NCBI GenBank assembly: GCA_023953905.1
Contig: JAMLJA010000002.1
Location: 62,001-126,000, forward strand
DNA from: Rhizobiaceae bacterium
GTDB taxonomy: Bacteria > Pseudomonadota > Alphaproteobacteria > Rhizobiales > Rhizobiaceae
Reading direction: 5' to 3'
Length of the DNA: 64,000 bases
A program made the position numbers and the translations under genes. Shown in pieces: positions 26,182-36,618 of this stretch. Within the stretch, counting starts at the first letter, position 1, and each line of letters starts with the position of its first letter. Below the pieces are notes generated by a model. The model was not told where the DNA came from and did no database searches. It saw only the letters and a list, made by a program, of their open reading frames with translations.

Positions 26182-27330
26182 CTAACTGCCTGTCAATGCC
26201 ACCGTATCTGTATGTTCGGCCGATAGCACTAGATCATCACGATGTATCATAGCGGCCCGGGCCTCATGCCCCAGAATACCCGCTATCTCGGAGGTTTTCA
26301 GGCCAGCGATGCGGACCGCGTCCGCAGCGTCATAGGCTACGAGCCCGCGCGCGATTTCCCGACCCTCAGGGGTCAAAACTGCCACGGTATCGCCGCGCGA
26401 AAACGCCCCGCTGACCAGTTTCACACCGGCAGGCAGCAACGACTTTCCCGACATCAGCGCACCCACCGCCCCGGCGTCGACCGTCAAACGCCCAGCCGGC
26501 TCGAGATTGCCGGCGATCCAGGTCTTGAAGCCCTTGACCGGCTTTGTGCTCGCCCGGAAATAGGTCGCGCGCTCCCCGCGCGTGATGGCCGCCAGCGGAT
26601 TGAGGCGCTTCCCCGACGCGATGATCATGGACGTACCGGCCATTGTCGCGATCTTGCCGGCATCGAGCTTTGTGCGCATGCCGCCACGCGATAACTCGGA
26701 AGCCGCCCCGCCCCCCATGGCGTCTATTTCAGGGGTGATGCGATCGACCATGGGAATGAAGCGCGCATTGGGATCGATTGCAGGGGATGCTGAGTAGAGG
26801 CCGTCAATATCCGACAACAGGACAAGAAGATCCGCACCCATCATGGTCGCGACGCGGGCCGCCAACCTGTCATTGTCCCCATATCGGATCTCGGTCGTGG
26901 CGACCGTGTCATTTTCATTGATGATCGGCACTGCCTTCATCTTGAGCAGCGTCGAAATCGTTGCGCGTGCGTTCAAATAGCGGCGGCGTTCTTCCGTATC
27001 GCCGAGCGTCACGAGGATCTGCCCAGAACGCAGGCCTTTGCGGCCCAGTTCATCCGACCATGCGCCTGCAAGCGCGATCTGCCCGACCGCCGCAGCCGCC
27101 TGACTTTCCTCGAGCTTCAAAGATCGCTTGCCGATGCCCAGAATAGTCCGCCCCAGGGCGATTGCGCCAGACGAAACCACCAGCACATCCGCGCCACCTT
27201 CAACGAGCTCGGCTATGTCGTCGACGAGCGCGCTCAACCATTCGCGCCTCAGGCCCTTCGACCTGTCGACCAGAAGAGCTGAACCGATCTTTACGGTGAT
27301 GCGACGATAGACTTGCAGGGAAAGCGACAT
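26182..27330 (-). CDS. proB: Glutamate 5-kinase
   Basis: 382 residues. The amino-acid kinase domain ([46 protein letters not shown]) is followed by a C-terminal PUA domain (about 285-375, [17 protein letters not shown]). It phosphorylates glutamate for proline synthesis and is normally feedback-inhibited by proline. 34 nt downstream of obgE. Confidence 0.97.
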   Translation of the reverse strand: MSLSLQVYRRITVKIGSALLVDRSKGLRREWLSALVDDIAELVEGGADVLVVSSGAIALGRTILGIGKRSLKLEESQAAAAVGQIALAGAWSDELGRKGLRSGQILVTLGDTEERRRYLNARATISTLLKMKAVPIINENDTVATTEIRYGDNDRLAARVATMMGADLLVLLSDIDGLYSASPAIDPNARFIPMVDRITPEIDAMGGGAASELSRGGMRTKLDAGKIATMAGTSMIIASGKRLNPLAAITRGERATYFRASTKPVKGFKTWIAGNLEPAGRLTVDAGAVGALMSGKSLLPAGVKLVSGAFSRGDTVAVLTPEGREIARGLVAYDAADAVRIAGLKTSEIAGILGHEARAAMIHRDDLVLSAEHTDTVALTGS

Positions 27331-27364
27331 GGCGAGGCCGTCAGTATTGGTTAGGGGCAGGCGA

Positions 27365-28528
<1,164 letters not shown>

Positions 28529-29119
28529 TCAATATCGAGCCCAGTTTCGCAAGCTCGCCCATGCCTTTCGGTCAAGGCGATAGCGCTCCACCGGCACGCG
28601 GCCGGCAACGATGGAATCGATCATTCCCTGCCCGGCATACTGGAACCCGCATTTGTGGACCACGCGCCGCGAGGCGGGATTGATGACCCGGCAAGCGACA
28701 TGCAGCACCGGAACATCGGTCGCCCGGAAGGCGAGATCGACAAGCGCGTGCGCCGCCTCCGTGGCGTATCCCTTGTTCCAGTAAGGTTCGCCAACCCAGT
28801 ACCCCAGTTCCAGGCCACGCTCGGTCACACTGAGACCAGCGCACCCGACCAGCGCTCCCGTGTCGGCAAGTGTCAATACATGGATGACCCCGGCCCGATT
28901 GGGCACTGTCGCCATGGTGACAAAGGCACGTGCCTCCGCCTCGCCGTAAGGATGCGGCATGCGCGTCACCATCTCGGCGACGGCGCGATTATTGGCCAGT
29001 TCGGCGAGCGCGGGGATGTCTGCGACATCCGGCGTGCGCATCACCAGCCTTTCGGTCTTGAGGAAGGGACACTCTATCCGCAGACTTTCGTCTTCGGCGT
29101 CTTCCTTTTCGGCAACCAT
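28529..29119 (-). CDS. GNAT N-acetyltransferase, RimJ/RimL type
   Basis: 196 residues. LKTERLVMR at the N-terminus and LELGYWVGEPYWNKGYATEAAHALVDLAF (motif A, acetyl-CoA binding) are those of the RimJ/RimL branch; NPASRRVVHKCGF is motif B. The substrate is unknown. It lies between rpmA and obgE, a position where rhizobia often have a GNAT gene. Confidence 0.9.
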   Translation of the reverse strand: MVAEKEDAEDESLRIECPFLKTERLVMRTPDVADIPALAELANNRAVAEMVTRMPHPYGEAEARAFVTMATVPNRAGVIHVLTLADTGALVGCAGLSVTERGLELGYWVGEPYWNKGYATEAAHALVDLAFRATDVPVLHVACRVINPASRRVVHKCGFQYAGQGMIDSIVAGRVPVERYRLDRKAWASLRNWARY

Positions 29120-29136
29120 GTGAAACTCCAGTCAAA

Positions 29137-29166
29137 GAAAAAGGGGAGATGGCGACCCATCTCCCC
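29137..29166 (-). terminator. Rho-independent terminator after rplU-rpmA
   Basis: On the minus strand GGGGAGATGG pairs with CCATCTCCCC across a GTCG loop and is followed by TTTTTC. It ends the ribosomal protein operon just before the GNAT gene. Confidence 0.88.
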
Positions 29167-29240
29167 TGTTCCTTTTCTGGACTTCAAATTCCAGACACCG
29201 GTCCCGAGATGGGGTGCCGGTGTTGAAGTGCGGATACCGG

Positions 29241-29510
29241 CTACTCCGCTGCGTCCATAATCGGGTTGACCGATACATAGGTTCGGCCATTGGCTTTTTT
29301 CGTGAATGCAACGGCGCCCTGGGTGAGCGCGAAAAGCGTATGATCCTTGCCCATGCCGACATTCACGCCGGGATGCCACTTGGTCCCGCGTTGACGAATG
29401 ATAATGTTGCCAGCAAGCACCTGCTCGCTGCCGAACTTCTTCACGCCAAGGCGCTTGGACTCGGAATCGCGACCGTTGCGCGATGAACCGCCAGCTTTCT
29501 TGTGTGCCAT
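29241..29510 (-). CDS. rpmA: 50S ribosomal protein L27
   Basis: 89 residues beginning [16 protein letters not shown], with [25 protein letters not shown]. There is no cleavable N-terminal extension of the Firmicutes type. It contacts the peptidyl-transferase centre. 82 bp downstream of rplU. Confidence 0.98.
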   Translation of the reverse strand: MAHKKAGGSSRNGRDSESKRLGVKKFGSEQVLAGNIIIRQRGTKWHPGVNVGMGKDHTLFALTQGAVAFTKKANGRTYVSVNPIMDAAE

Positions 29511-29592
29511 CTGACTACTCCTTTGCGCCTCGAAGGCGCCTCATAATCCCTATGGTCGCATTCACGACCGAATTCAAGTCTGGACTGGCGAC

Positions 29593-30189
29593 TTACTTCG
29601 CCAGTTCTTTCGACTGCTGCTGCCAGTCACGGATCTGATCCGCGCTGAACGGCATGTTCTCGTCGATCCTGGCGATATCCTCGTCAGACAGGGCCGCAAG
29701 CTGAGCAAAGGTGGTAATGCCCTGCTCCTTCAGCTGCCCTGCAGCCACAGGGCCGATGCCCTTGACCTGCTCGAGATCGTCACCATCGCCGGCTGGAGCC
29801 GTGAACAAAGGTGCCGCTGCTGCAGTCGGCGCAGCCGCTTCGGCCTTCACGGCGGCCTTCTTCGACGGCTTGGCGCCACCGGTCAGGATCTCCGTGATAC
29901 GCACCGTCGTCAGCATCTGGCGATGACCGCGCTTGCGGCGCGAATTCTGACGGCGGCGCTTCTTGAAGGCGATGACCTTCTCGCCACGGCCCTGCTCGAC
30001 CACTTCCGCGGCAACGCTGGCGCCGTCGACGAAAGGCGCACCGAGCGTGGCGCTATCGCCCTCGCCAAACGCGAGCACCTGGCCGAACTGCACGATCTCG
30101 CCGACATCGCCGGCGACCTTCTCAACTTTCAGTACGTCATTGGCGGCAACGCGATACTGCTTGCCGCCCGTTTTGATGACTGCGAACAT
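29593..30189 (-). CDS. rplU: 50S ribosomal protein L21 with C-terminal extension
   Basis: 198 residues from ATG 30189 ([14 protein letters not shown]). The L21 core (1-103) ends in [25 protein letters not shown]. It is followed by an Ala/Lys linker and a folded tail (about 145-198, [31 protein letters not shown]) that looks like the helix-hairpin-helix module found at the end of RpoA or in DNA-repair proteins. Core L21 is only about 103 residues, so the tail doubles the protein; such tails occur in rhizobia. Confidence 0.96.
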   Translation of the reverse strand: MFAVIKTGGKQYRVAANDVLKVEKVAGDVGEIVQFGQVLAFGEGDSATLGAPFVDGASVAAEVVEQGRGEKVIAFKKRRRQNSRRKRGHRQMLTTVRITEILTGGAKPSKKAAVKAEAAAPTAAAAPLFTAPAGDGDDLEQVKGIGPVAAGQLKEQGITTFAQLAALSDEDIARIDENMPFSADQIRDWQQQSKELAK

Positions 30190-30572
30190 TTTTAGCCTTT
30201 CGCTGTTCGTTCGACCTTTTTGGAGCACCTGCACAGGTGGTCCGGTCGTCTTTTTGTCAGTCGTTACGGATCATAAAAAAAGAACCGGCATGAATCCCTT
30301 CATACCGTTCGGGCGCGTCCCTAGCCGAATGTGCCGCTCCAGTCAACACAAGTGCCTTCGGGGGACCTGCCGCAAGGCAATCGACCGCCGCCCAAACAGG
30401 CTGGCATAGGCCCCGAGCAACTTACTGCATCCACCTGCCGGAACCAGTCCCGAAGGCGACATTTCGGACGCAATCGCAAGCTGGACGCGGACTTCCGCAA
30501 CTTTCGCCTAAAAATGACCTTGTAAGGTGATGAGCGACCCGTTATCTAGGCGCCGCTCAACCTAGGCACCAT
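30190..30572. other. Leader of rplU and tRNA upstream region
   Basis: About 380 bp without a credible gene. It must hold the promoter and leader of rplU-rpmA on the minus strand and the tRNA-Ser promoter on the plus strand. I see no convincing attenuator or riboswitch. Confidence 0.5.
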
Positions 30573-30662
30573 GGAGAGGTGGCAGAGTGGTTGAATGCAC
30601 CGCACTCGAAATGCGGCATGGGTGCAAGCTCATCGGGGGTTCGAATCCCCCCCTCTCCGCCA
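30573..30662 (+). tRNA. tRNA-Ser (CGA anticodon), integration target
   Basis: GGAGAGG and CCTCTCC form the acceptor stem; loop CTCGAAA between CCGCA and TGCGG gives anticodon CGA; a long variable arm and TTCGAAT T-loop follow; CCA is encoded at 30660-30662. The 3' end overlaps the 9-bp core repeated at 38379 and 44490, so this tRNA is the attachment site of the tandem elements and remains intact. Confidence 0.95.
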
Positions 30663-30686
30663 AACACCGCCGATTGCCGCACAAAT
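30657..30686 (+). repeat. Left attachment repeat of element A (attL)
   Basis: 30 bp identical to 38379-38408. The first 9 bp (CCGCCAAAC) include the tRNA CCA end and recur at 44490-44498; the next 21 bp belong to the element left end. Confidence 0.85.
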
Positions 30687-30995
30687 TCACGGGGCATCTC
30701 CTTAATTATCAATCAGATAGCTGGTTGCTAGGCGGCTGATCTAAGGGGACAGGTTCTCGCACGCCCTACCAAGTAGGATAGTTGTCCGGTTAGAGCCGCC
30801 GATCATACGCTATTGCCCCCGTTTTTCCGTGAGTGAACAAGGTTGGGCATGCCGAATGTTCCTTTATTGTTCATGGTGGAATACACTTGCTAAGCTGCGT
30901 AAAGATTCGAGCGTTGTCGGCGGATTACGTGTTCACCAGCGTGAGAAAGGCCAAGTAGGGCAAATGTTGCAATCATCACCTTTCTGGATGCCAAT
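30687..30995. other. Left-end region of element A
   Basis: 309 bp without a gene. TTATC...TTGCT (30706-30729) matches element B at 19 of 24 positions, and 30751-30781 matches at 29 of 31. The latter contains a CCTAC-CAA-GTAGG hairpin, as expected for recombinase or excisionase arm sites. The promoter of the giant gene must also be here. Confidence 0.6.
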
Positions 30996-33900
30996 TTGAG
31001 CAAGGCGTCAAAGCAGCCGAAGGCTACATCGACCGAGATCACCGGGGGAGCGGGCTTTACTTACGAAGATACCGTTGTAGCCTACTACCTATCCGCGCTC
31101 CTCCGAGAAGAAGGTGCTGCTCTCCAGAAGGGCGTTGTAAAGAGTGTTGCCGTACAGCAAAGCGGCCACGACCGTCCGATGGACGACATGACCATCGAGT
31201 TCGAGGATCAGGGAACGCTCGTAAACCTCGATCTTCAAATTAAGACCGGTCTTTCCATCAGTAGCCGGAACACGGCCTTTATGGATGTCGTCACCCGCGC
31301 TTTGAATACCCGTGCAGAGGACGGCTTTCAGCCTGACCGTGACGCATATGGGTTTGCGGTGGAGCGCGTAGCAGTCGCCGGTCTGCAAACGTTGAAGCGG
31401 CTGATCGAATGGGCCAAGGCGAGTCCTGACGCCGGGCACTTTGAGCGGCGCTTTCAACCCGGGGGCGCAGCAGCGAAACCCGAGCGCGAGATGCGCGACG
31501 ATCTCAAACCACTGATCGACGCGAAAACGGCTGAAGAAGAATGGGCTTTCTATCGGCAGCTCGTCGGTGAGCGCTTTGACGGGCTACACGAGGGCGGCGC
31601 ACTCAGAGCTGAAGTCATCAACCGGCTTCAGGAGTTGGTTGCTAGCAACGAAGATGGCCAAAGCACCCTTCTGTTCGACCGTTTGTGCCGAATTGTACGC
31701 GACGGCGCCGGAGCCGCGCGTAAGTGGACCCGGGCCTCTCTCCTCGACCAACTGCGTGGTGGAGTGCGGCTGAAGGTGACGCCAAACTATCGCGTCGACA
31801 TCGACATTATCGAACAATTCTCGGTAGACGGTATCGCCGAGATCATCGACGACATTGATGGGTTCCAGGTCGAGCGTCCCGCGTTACGCGACAAGATTTC
31901 CGAGACGCTCAGGACGCATCGCGTCGTCAACATCAGCGGCTTGCCAGGCTGCGGGAAATCCGTGGTCCTCCGCCGCGTCGCCTCCGATGCTCACCGGCGC
32001 GGACCGATCATCTTTCTCAAGTCCGATCGCCTCTCGGGCAAAAGCTGGCTTGAGTTCGCGGCGAAGCTAGGACTCCGGCATCGAAAAGCTGACGAGTTGT
32101 TGGCCGAGATCGCGGCGATCGGTTCGTCTGTTCTCTACATCGACGGTATTGACCGCATTAACCCAGACCAAAAGCGTATCATCCTCGACATACTGCACGC
32201 GATCGAGAGCAATCCGGCGCTCCACGGATGGCAGGTGCTGGCCTCGTCCCGCGATCAGGGGCTTGAGACGTACCGTGCTTGGTTCCCGCCATCGTTCTAC
32301 AAGGGCTCAGCGATCGGTGATGTACAGGTAGAGCCGTTCAACGAAACCGAAGCGGAGGCGTTGGCAAAGGAAAAACCCGGGTTGCGTCGCCTGCTGATGG
32401 GAACGCCAGCTGTACAAGACATTGCGCGAAGACCGTTCTTTGCGGCGGTACTGGCGCGGAGCTTTCAGGACGACGCAGCCGAGCCCCAAACCGAAACCGA
32501 CCTCATCAACGCTTGGTGGGCGCGGGCCGGTCATGACGCACCGCCGAGCACGGCACCCCAGCGCCAACGCGCCCTTCTGGACCTTGCCGAGAGGGGCGTC
32601 AGCAACTTGGGGAAAAGCATCCCCGCGCGGCACTTGTCGTCGCCAACCTTTGAGCACGTCGCCGCACTGAAGAGCGATCTTGTTGTCCGAGGTCACGACG
32701 GCGACGCCTCGTTCTCATTCACCCATGACATCTTTTTTGAGTGGGTCTTCTTCCGGCTCCTCATCGACCTTGGGAGTGAATGGATACAGGGCATTGCTCG
32801 GGCTGGCGAACCGCCGCTGCTGGGCCGTGTTATCGGACTTTTGGCGCAACATTCTCTGACATCGCAGGGCAAGTGGTCGGCGGGTTACATGGCACTCGAA
32901 GGATCGCCTCTGCGGCCACAGTGGCGCCGGGAGTGGCTGACCGCTCCCCTGTTCACAAGCGCGTTCGCCGACGCGCAGAAGGAATTCACAGATTTTGTCT
33001 CATCGAACGATTTCGCCCTGCTGGAAAAGGCGCTGGTCTGGTTTCAGGCGCAGCACACCATCCCAAGTCCGATGGTCCTCGGTCAAACTGAGACTGAACG
33101 CGAGGGTTTCGACCGCATCCGTCTGGCCGAACTGCTTAGCTGGCCCTCAGACTTCGAAAGCTGGGGACGCTTTCTGGACTGGCTCATCACCCTTGCCCCT
33201 AGCGTTCCAGTTCGGCTCATACCAAACATCGTGGAAGTTTTTTCCGTTTGGCAGAACGCGTTGTCTGACCTGCGCAATCCCAGGTCCAAGGCGATCGTCG
33301 AGCGTTGCAGCCAGTGGCTGGTTGAGTTGGAGGAAGCGGTTTACCAAGATCGGCTGACATTCGACCACGGTAAGTGGGACGGGCTCGGGCGCGATGCGTT
33401 GAAGCAGTTTGCGACGTCCCTCCGTATTGTGATCTTGCGCGCAGCGCGGGCCTACCCGACGCCCGCGAACGCTCTGCTCGATCGCGCCATCGCCAACCAA
33501 AAGATGCGCGAAAAGGCCTATCCGGACCTGATGGCTCTGTCATGGATGATGGCAGAGGTCTCGCCCGAGAAATTGGCAGATGTCGCTAAAGCAGAGCTGT
33601 CCGAGGAGCTGCCACAGGACAAGGCGGACCGAAAGGCGAAACAACAACGAGAAAGGGGCGAGCGCCTGCGCCGCATTCGCGCGAAACCGGAAAGCGAACG
33701 CACCGACGATGAAAAAAGGGCGCTACAGCATTTCCATTTGCCGATATCGAGCGATAGCGAGTTCGAAGACGACGTGGGGATCGACCGCCACCATAACTAT
33801 TACTATCCCGTTTCGGCCTTGCACGAGCCGTTTGCCAGCCTCTTCGTCAAGAAGTCAGATGTCGCCGTCCAGCTGGTTCGCGATTTGGCTAACCATGCAA

Positions 33901-36326
33901 CCACGGGTTGGCGTCAGTTTCGCAAACTTTCCCGCCGTCGCCCTGGCACACCGATTCCGATCACGGTGACTTTCCCGTGGGGCGCCCAGCAGTTTTGGGG
34001 AGATTGGCCGGGGTACAACTGGCATCTCGGTCAGCTCGGTCCACAGCCACTTGAGTGCGCTTTTTTGGCGATGAGCTACTGGGCGTTTCGCGAAATCGAG
34101 GACGGGCGGTCCGTAGACGAAGTGATCCGCCTCGTTGTCGAGGAAAATGAAAGCGTCGCCGCGGCGGGCTTAGGTCTCGTCCTCGCCATCGAGACATTTC
34201 ACATCTCCGAGGTTACGCTCGCTCTCGTGACGTGCCAGCGTCTCTGGCGGTATGATATTGAGCGTATGCGGCAAGAGCCGATGCGGAATGTCGATCTGTT
34301 CGGGTTCGGGGCCCTCTCGCAGCTGACCGGCGAAAAAGCAAAAGCGAAGGAATACATCGACAAGCGCGTAAGCCGCTCGCGCGACGTGAAACAGCTCGCG
34401 ATGCAGTTTGCCATCAACGCAGATGACACGTTACGGGAGCGATTCAAGCAAGCGCTTGAGCGCTTCCCATTTGATCTGCCTTACGAGCTGGAAGAACACA
34501 GTTCTGACCCGAACGCCACGACCGCACTGACGGAATGGGCAAAGGAATACGCTGCGTTTGCAGTTCCTGAGAACTATCGGGGCTACCGAACCGCAGATGA
34601 CCAGATTCTGGTGGCGTATCAGCCACCGCTCAGCCCCGAGGCCATCGAGCGAGGCGAGAGTGCCCGTATTTATCTTCTCCAGACCAGCTACCTTGCGTGG
34701 GCCATGAAGTCGCTTCGCGAATTCAAGCTCGCGCCGGACAAAACGCTTGCAGAGGCTGCTGCATTGGCGCGGCCGCTGTTCAATCCGTCGCTCTTCATGG
34801 AGCGGTTAGACGTTGAGGACCACACGCCTCAAAGCTTGGTCGCCGCTGTGGCGGCTTGCGTCGTGTGTTACGGCGACAAGACTTCTGAGGACTATGCGTG
34901 GGCGCTGGATGTCCTCGCCAAAGTCGACGGGATGCGCGAGCCTACGGGATTCTTCCACGGCTCGCAAATTGCGTGGCACCCAGCAATCCAGCTAGTCTAT
35001 GCGTTGCTGCACCTGCGCCGCACGGAACCCGGCGATCTCGATCCAGCTCGCCGCCTACTACGGCTGACCCAGCACACCCACGAGGGTACTTCAGAGTTCG
35101 CCTTTGCGGCTCTACTCGCCGATCCCGCCCTTCAGGTGTCGTGGACGGCGGCGCAACTCGCCCTCGATCTCGCACACTACTATCGGCCGATCATCACCGC
35201 CACCGACGATCGGGACAGCAAAGCCGCGATCAAGGCAGCGAAGAAGGCGTTCGACAGGGCCGCACGAGGACTGACCGCTAAAGCTCCCAAGCCATTTCCA
35301 CCACTGCCGGCTGCTTGGGTCCGGCAAGAGGCTGGCGAGATCTACGACGGCGACGAAGGTCATTGGCGGGAGCCCGATCCGCTATTTGACCCGCAGAGCG
35401 CAGAGAAAAAGCTGCGCAACTTTCCAATTGAACAATGGTGTGGGTCGCCAACCTTTAAGCCCCTCACGCTTGAACTCCTACGTGCGCTGGTGAAATGGAC
35501 GGCAGAACGACTAAATCCGCTCGGCGCCGGCCCCGGGCGCCGCCGCGACCGGGCGGCGGACCTTATTCAATGGAATGACGCCCTCGGCGATCTGCTTGCA
35601 CGAGCCGCGCCGTTCTTCGAAACAGCTTTGGTCATTAAGGAGTTTTTGTCGCCGTTCATTAGCGGCAACGACGCGCTCGATGTCGTCGCGGAGTTTGCGG
35701 ACAAGACTGTTACGCGCCATATCCTCGATTCGGTGGAGATTCCGCCCGGCACGTTAGAGATACTGGCGGTCTGCGTTGACCGTGTCGTCAGTGATCCCAC
35801 GTTCCGTTCGGGCGGTTACCGAGCCGGCGAGATATCCGGCCGAGAATTGTCGCAGCTCGCCGACGCGTTGCTAATGGTCGCCATCAAGCAGGCGAATGGA
35901 GCGGCTCGTTTCGTAAACGGCGATTGGTCCGAGATTGGCATTGTGATGCCGCTCGTTACACGGCTGATATCGGCCGTTGGGTGGTCAGCCGATGTGATGT
36001 CGAAGTTCCTGCTGCTTTGCGAACGCGCTGGAGCCGCCTATCCGCTCGACGATTTCATCGTGCAAACGAACGCAGTTCTAGCAAAAATCGAGAATGCGAA
36101 AGGCAATTGGGTGGGCACAAGCCTCGCGGCACGTACAGCGGGAACGGTACAGCGCTTGGCTGATGCGAATTTTTCGCTTCGCGCCGATCAGGCGCAGGGC
36201 CTTCTCCGCATTCTCGACGCGCTGATTGACCTTGGTGACCGTCGCAGCGCTGCTCTTGAACAGACAGAAGTATTCAAGAGCGTCCAGATTTCAATTGTCG
36301 GGGATGACACAGTATTGAATTTCTGA
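30996..36326 (+). CDS. Giant Cap4-type nuclease/STAND NTPase (Avs-like)
   Basis: 1,776 residues from TTG 30996 with only a weak GGA upstream. N-terminal domain (about 15-160): GGAGFTYEDTVVAYYL, then D63-D64 and Q81-I-K83, the DD...QxK pattern of Cap4/DUF4297 PD-(D/E)xK nucleases. STAND-type ATPase: Walker A GLPGCGKS (315-322), Walker B VLYIDGID (379-386), then a sensor-like LASSRDQ. A charged linker at about 865-915 separates two very long helical-repeat regions. Nuclease-STAND-repeat order matches Avs/AVAST phage-sensing proteins, which oligomerise on a viral protein and degrade DNA. The specific Avs class and trigger cannot be read from sequence. Confidence 0.85.
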   Translation: MSKASKQPKATSTEITGGAGFTYEDTVVAYYLSALLREEGAALQKGVVKSVAVQQSGHDRPMDDMTIEFEDQGTLVNLDLQIKTGLSISSRNTAFMDVVTRALNTRAEDGFQPDRDAYGFAVERVAVAGLQTLKRLIEWAKASPDAGHFERRFQPGGAAAKPEREMRDDLKPLIDAKTAEEEWAFYRQLVGERFDGLHEGGALRAEVINRLQELVASNEDGQSTLLFDRLCRIVRDGAGAARKWTRASLLDQLRGGVRLKVTPNYRVDIDIIEQFSVDGIAEIIDDIDGFQVERPALRDKISETLRTHRVVNISGLPGCGKSVVLRRVASDAHRRGPIIFLKSDRLSGKSWLEFAAKLGLRHRKADELLAEIAAIGSSVLYIDGIDRINPDQKRIILDILHAIESNPALHGWQVLASSRDQGLETYRAWFPPSFYKGSAIGDVQVEPFNETEAEALAKEKPGLRRLLMGTPAVQDIARRPFFAAVLARSFQDDAAEPQTETDLINAWWARAGHDAPPSTAPQRQRALLDLAERGVSNLGKSIPARHLSSPTFEHVAALKSDLVVRGHDGDASFSFTHDIFFEWVFFRLLIDLGSEWIQGIARAGEPPLLGRVIGLLAQHSLTSQGKWSAGYMALEGSPLRPQWRREWLTAPLFTSAFADAQKEFTDFVSSNDFALLEKALVWFQAQHTIPSPMVLGQTETEREGFDRIRLAELLSWPSDFESWGRFLDWLITLAPSVPVRLIPNIVEVFSVWQNALSDLRNPRSKAIVERCSQWLVELEEAVYQDRLTFDHGKWDGLGRDALKQFATSLRIVILRAARAYPTPANALLDRAIANQKMREKAYPDLMALSWMMAEVSPEKLADVAKAELSEELPQDKADRKAKQQRERGERLRRIRAKPESERTDDEKRALQHFHLPISSDSEFEDDVGIDRHHNYYYPVSALHEPFASLFVKKSDVAVQLVRDLANHATTGWRQFRKLSRRRPGTPIPITVTFPWGAQQFWGDWPGYNWHLGQLGPQPLECAFLAMSYWAFREIEDGRSVDEVIRLVVEENESVAAAGLGLVLAIETFHISEVTLALVTCQRLWRYDIERMRQEPMRNVDLFGFGALSQLTGEKAKAKEYIDKRVSRSRDVKQLAMQFAINADDTLRERFKQALERFPFDLPYELEEHSSDPNATTALTEWAKEYAAFAVPENYRGYRTADDQILVAYQPPLSPEAIERGESARIYLLQTSYLAWAMKSLREFKLAPDKTLAEAAALARPLFNPSLFMERLDVEDHTPQSLVAAVAACVVCYGDKTSEDYAWALDVLAKVDGMREPTGFFHGSQIAWHPAIQLVYALLHLRRTEPGDLDPARRLLRLTQHTHEGTSEFAFAALLADPALQVSWTAAQLALDLAHYYRPIITATDDRDSKAAIKAAKKAFDRAARGLTAKAPKPFPPLPAAWVRQEAGEIYDGDEGHWREPDPLFDPQSAEKKLRNFPIEQWCGSPTFKPLTLELLRALVKWTAERLNPLGAGPGRRRDRAADLIQWNDALGDLLARAAPFFETALVIKEFLSPFISGNDALDVVAEFADKTVTRHILDSVEIPPGTLEILAVCVDRVVSDPTFRSGGYRAGEISGRELSQLADALLMVAIKQANGAARFVNGDWSEIGIVMPLVTRLISAVGWSADVMSKFLLLCERAGAAYPLDDFIVQTNAVLAKIENAKGNWVGTSLAARTAGTVQRLADANFSLRADQAQGLLRILDALIDLGDRRSAALEQTEVFKSVQISIVGDDTVLNF

Positions 36327-36395
36327 CAGAGGCCAAAACTAACCGCCAATCACCGCCGTTTCTACGCTATAGCCCGACTTCTCCTGTTAGGCATC

Positions 36396-36617
36396 TCAAG
36401 TCGCCAAGTCCGAAGGGCTGGCTCGCGGTAGGTCAGTCTGTTTGCCCTTGAATTCGACGGAGATAATATCAGCGTCGGTCAGTGTCCGCATCGACAGGCC
36501 GTTTCCCGACGTAACCGCAGCTGCGTGACACAAACCAGTCATCTCCCGGTAATGGCGCAGAATCACGTTTCGTACATCTTCCTCCGTGCTCTGATCGGGT
36601 TGGGCGAATAACGTCAT
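36396..36617 (-). CDS. 73-residue protein coupled to HEPN gene
   Basis: The ATG at 36617 begins 1 nt after the stop of the HEPN gene (TGA-T-ATG), strong evidence of coupled translation. The product begins with an acidic helix (STEEDVRNVILRHYREM), and has a central GNGLSMRTL and a polar C-terminus. No family recognised. It could be an antitoxin or accessory subunit of the HEPN protein; that is inference from position and size. Confidence 0.6.
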   Translation of the reverse strand: MTLFAQPDQSTEEDVRNVILRHYREMTGLCHAAAVTSGNGLSMRTLTDADIISVEFKGKQTDLPRASPSDLAT

Positions 36618-36618
36618 A

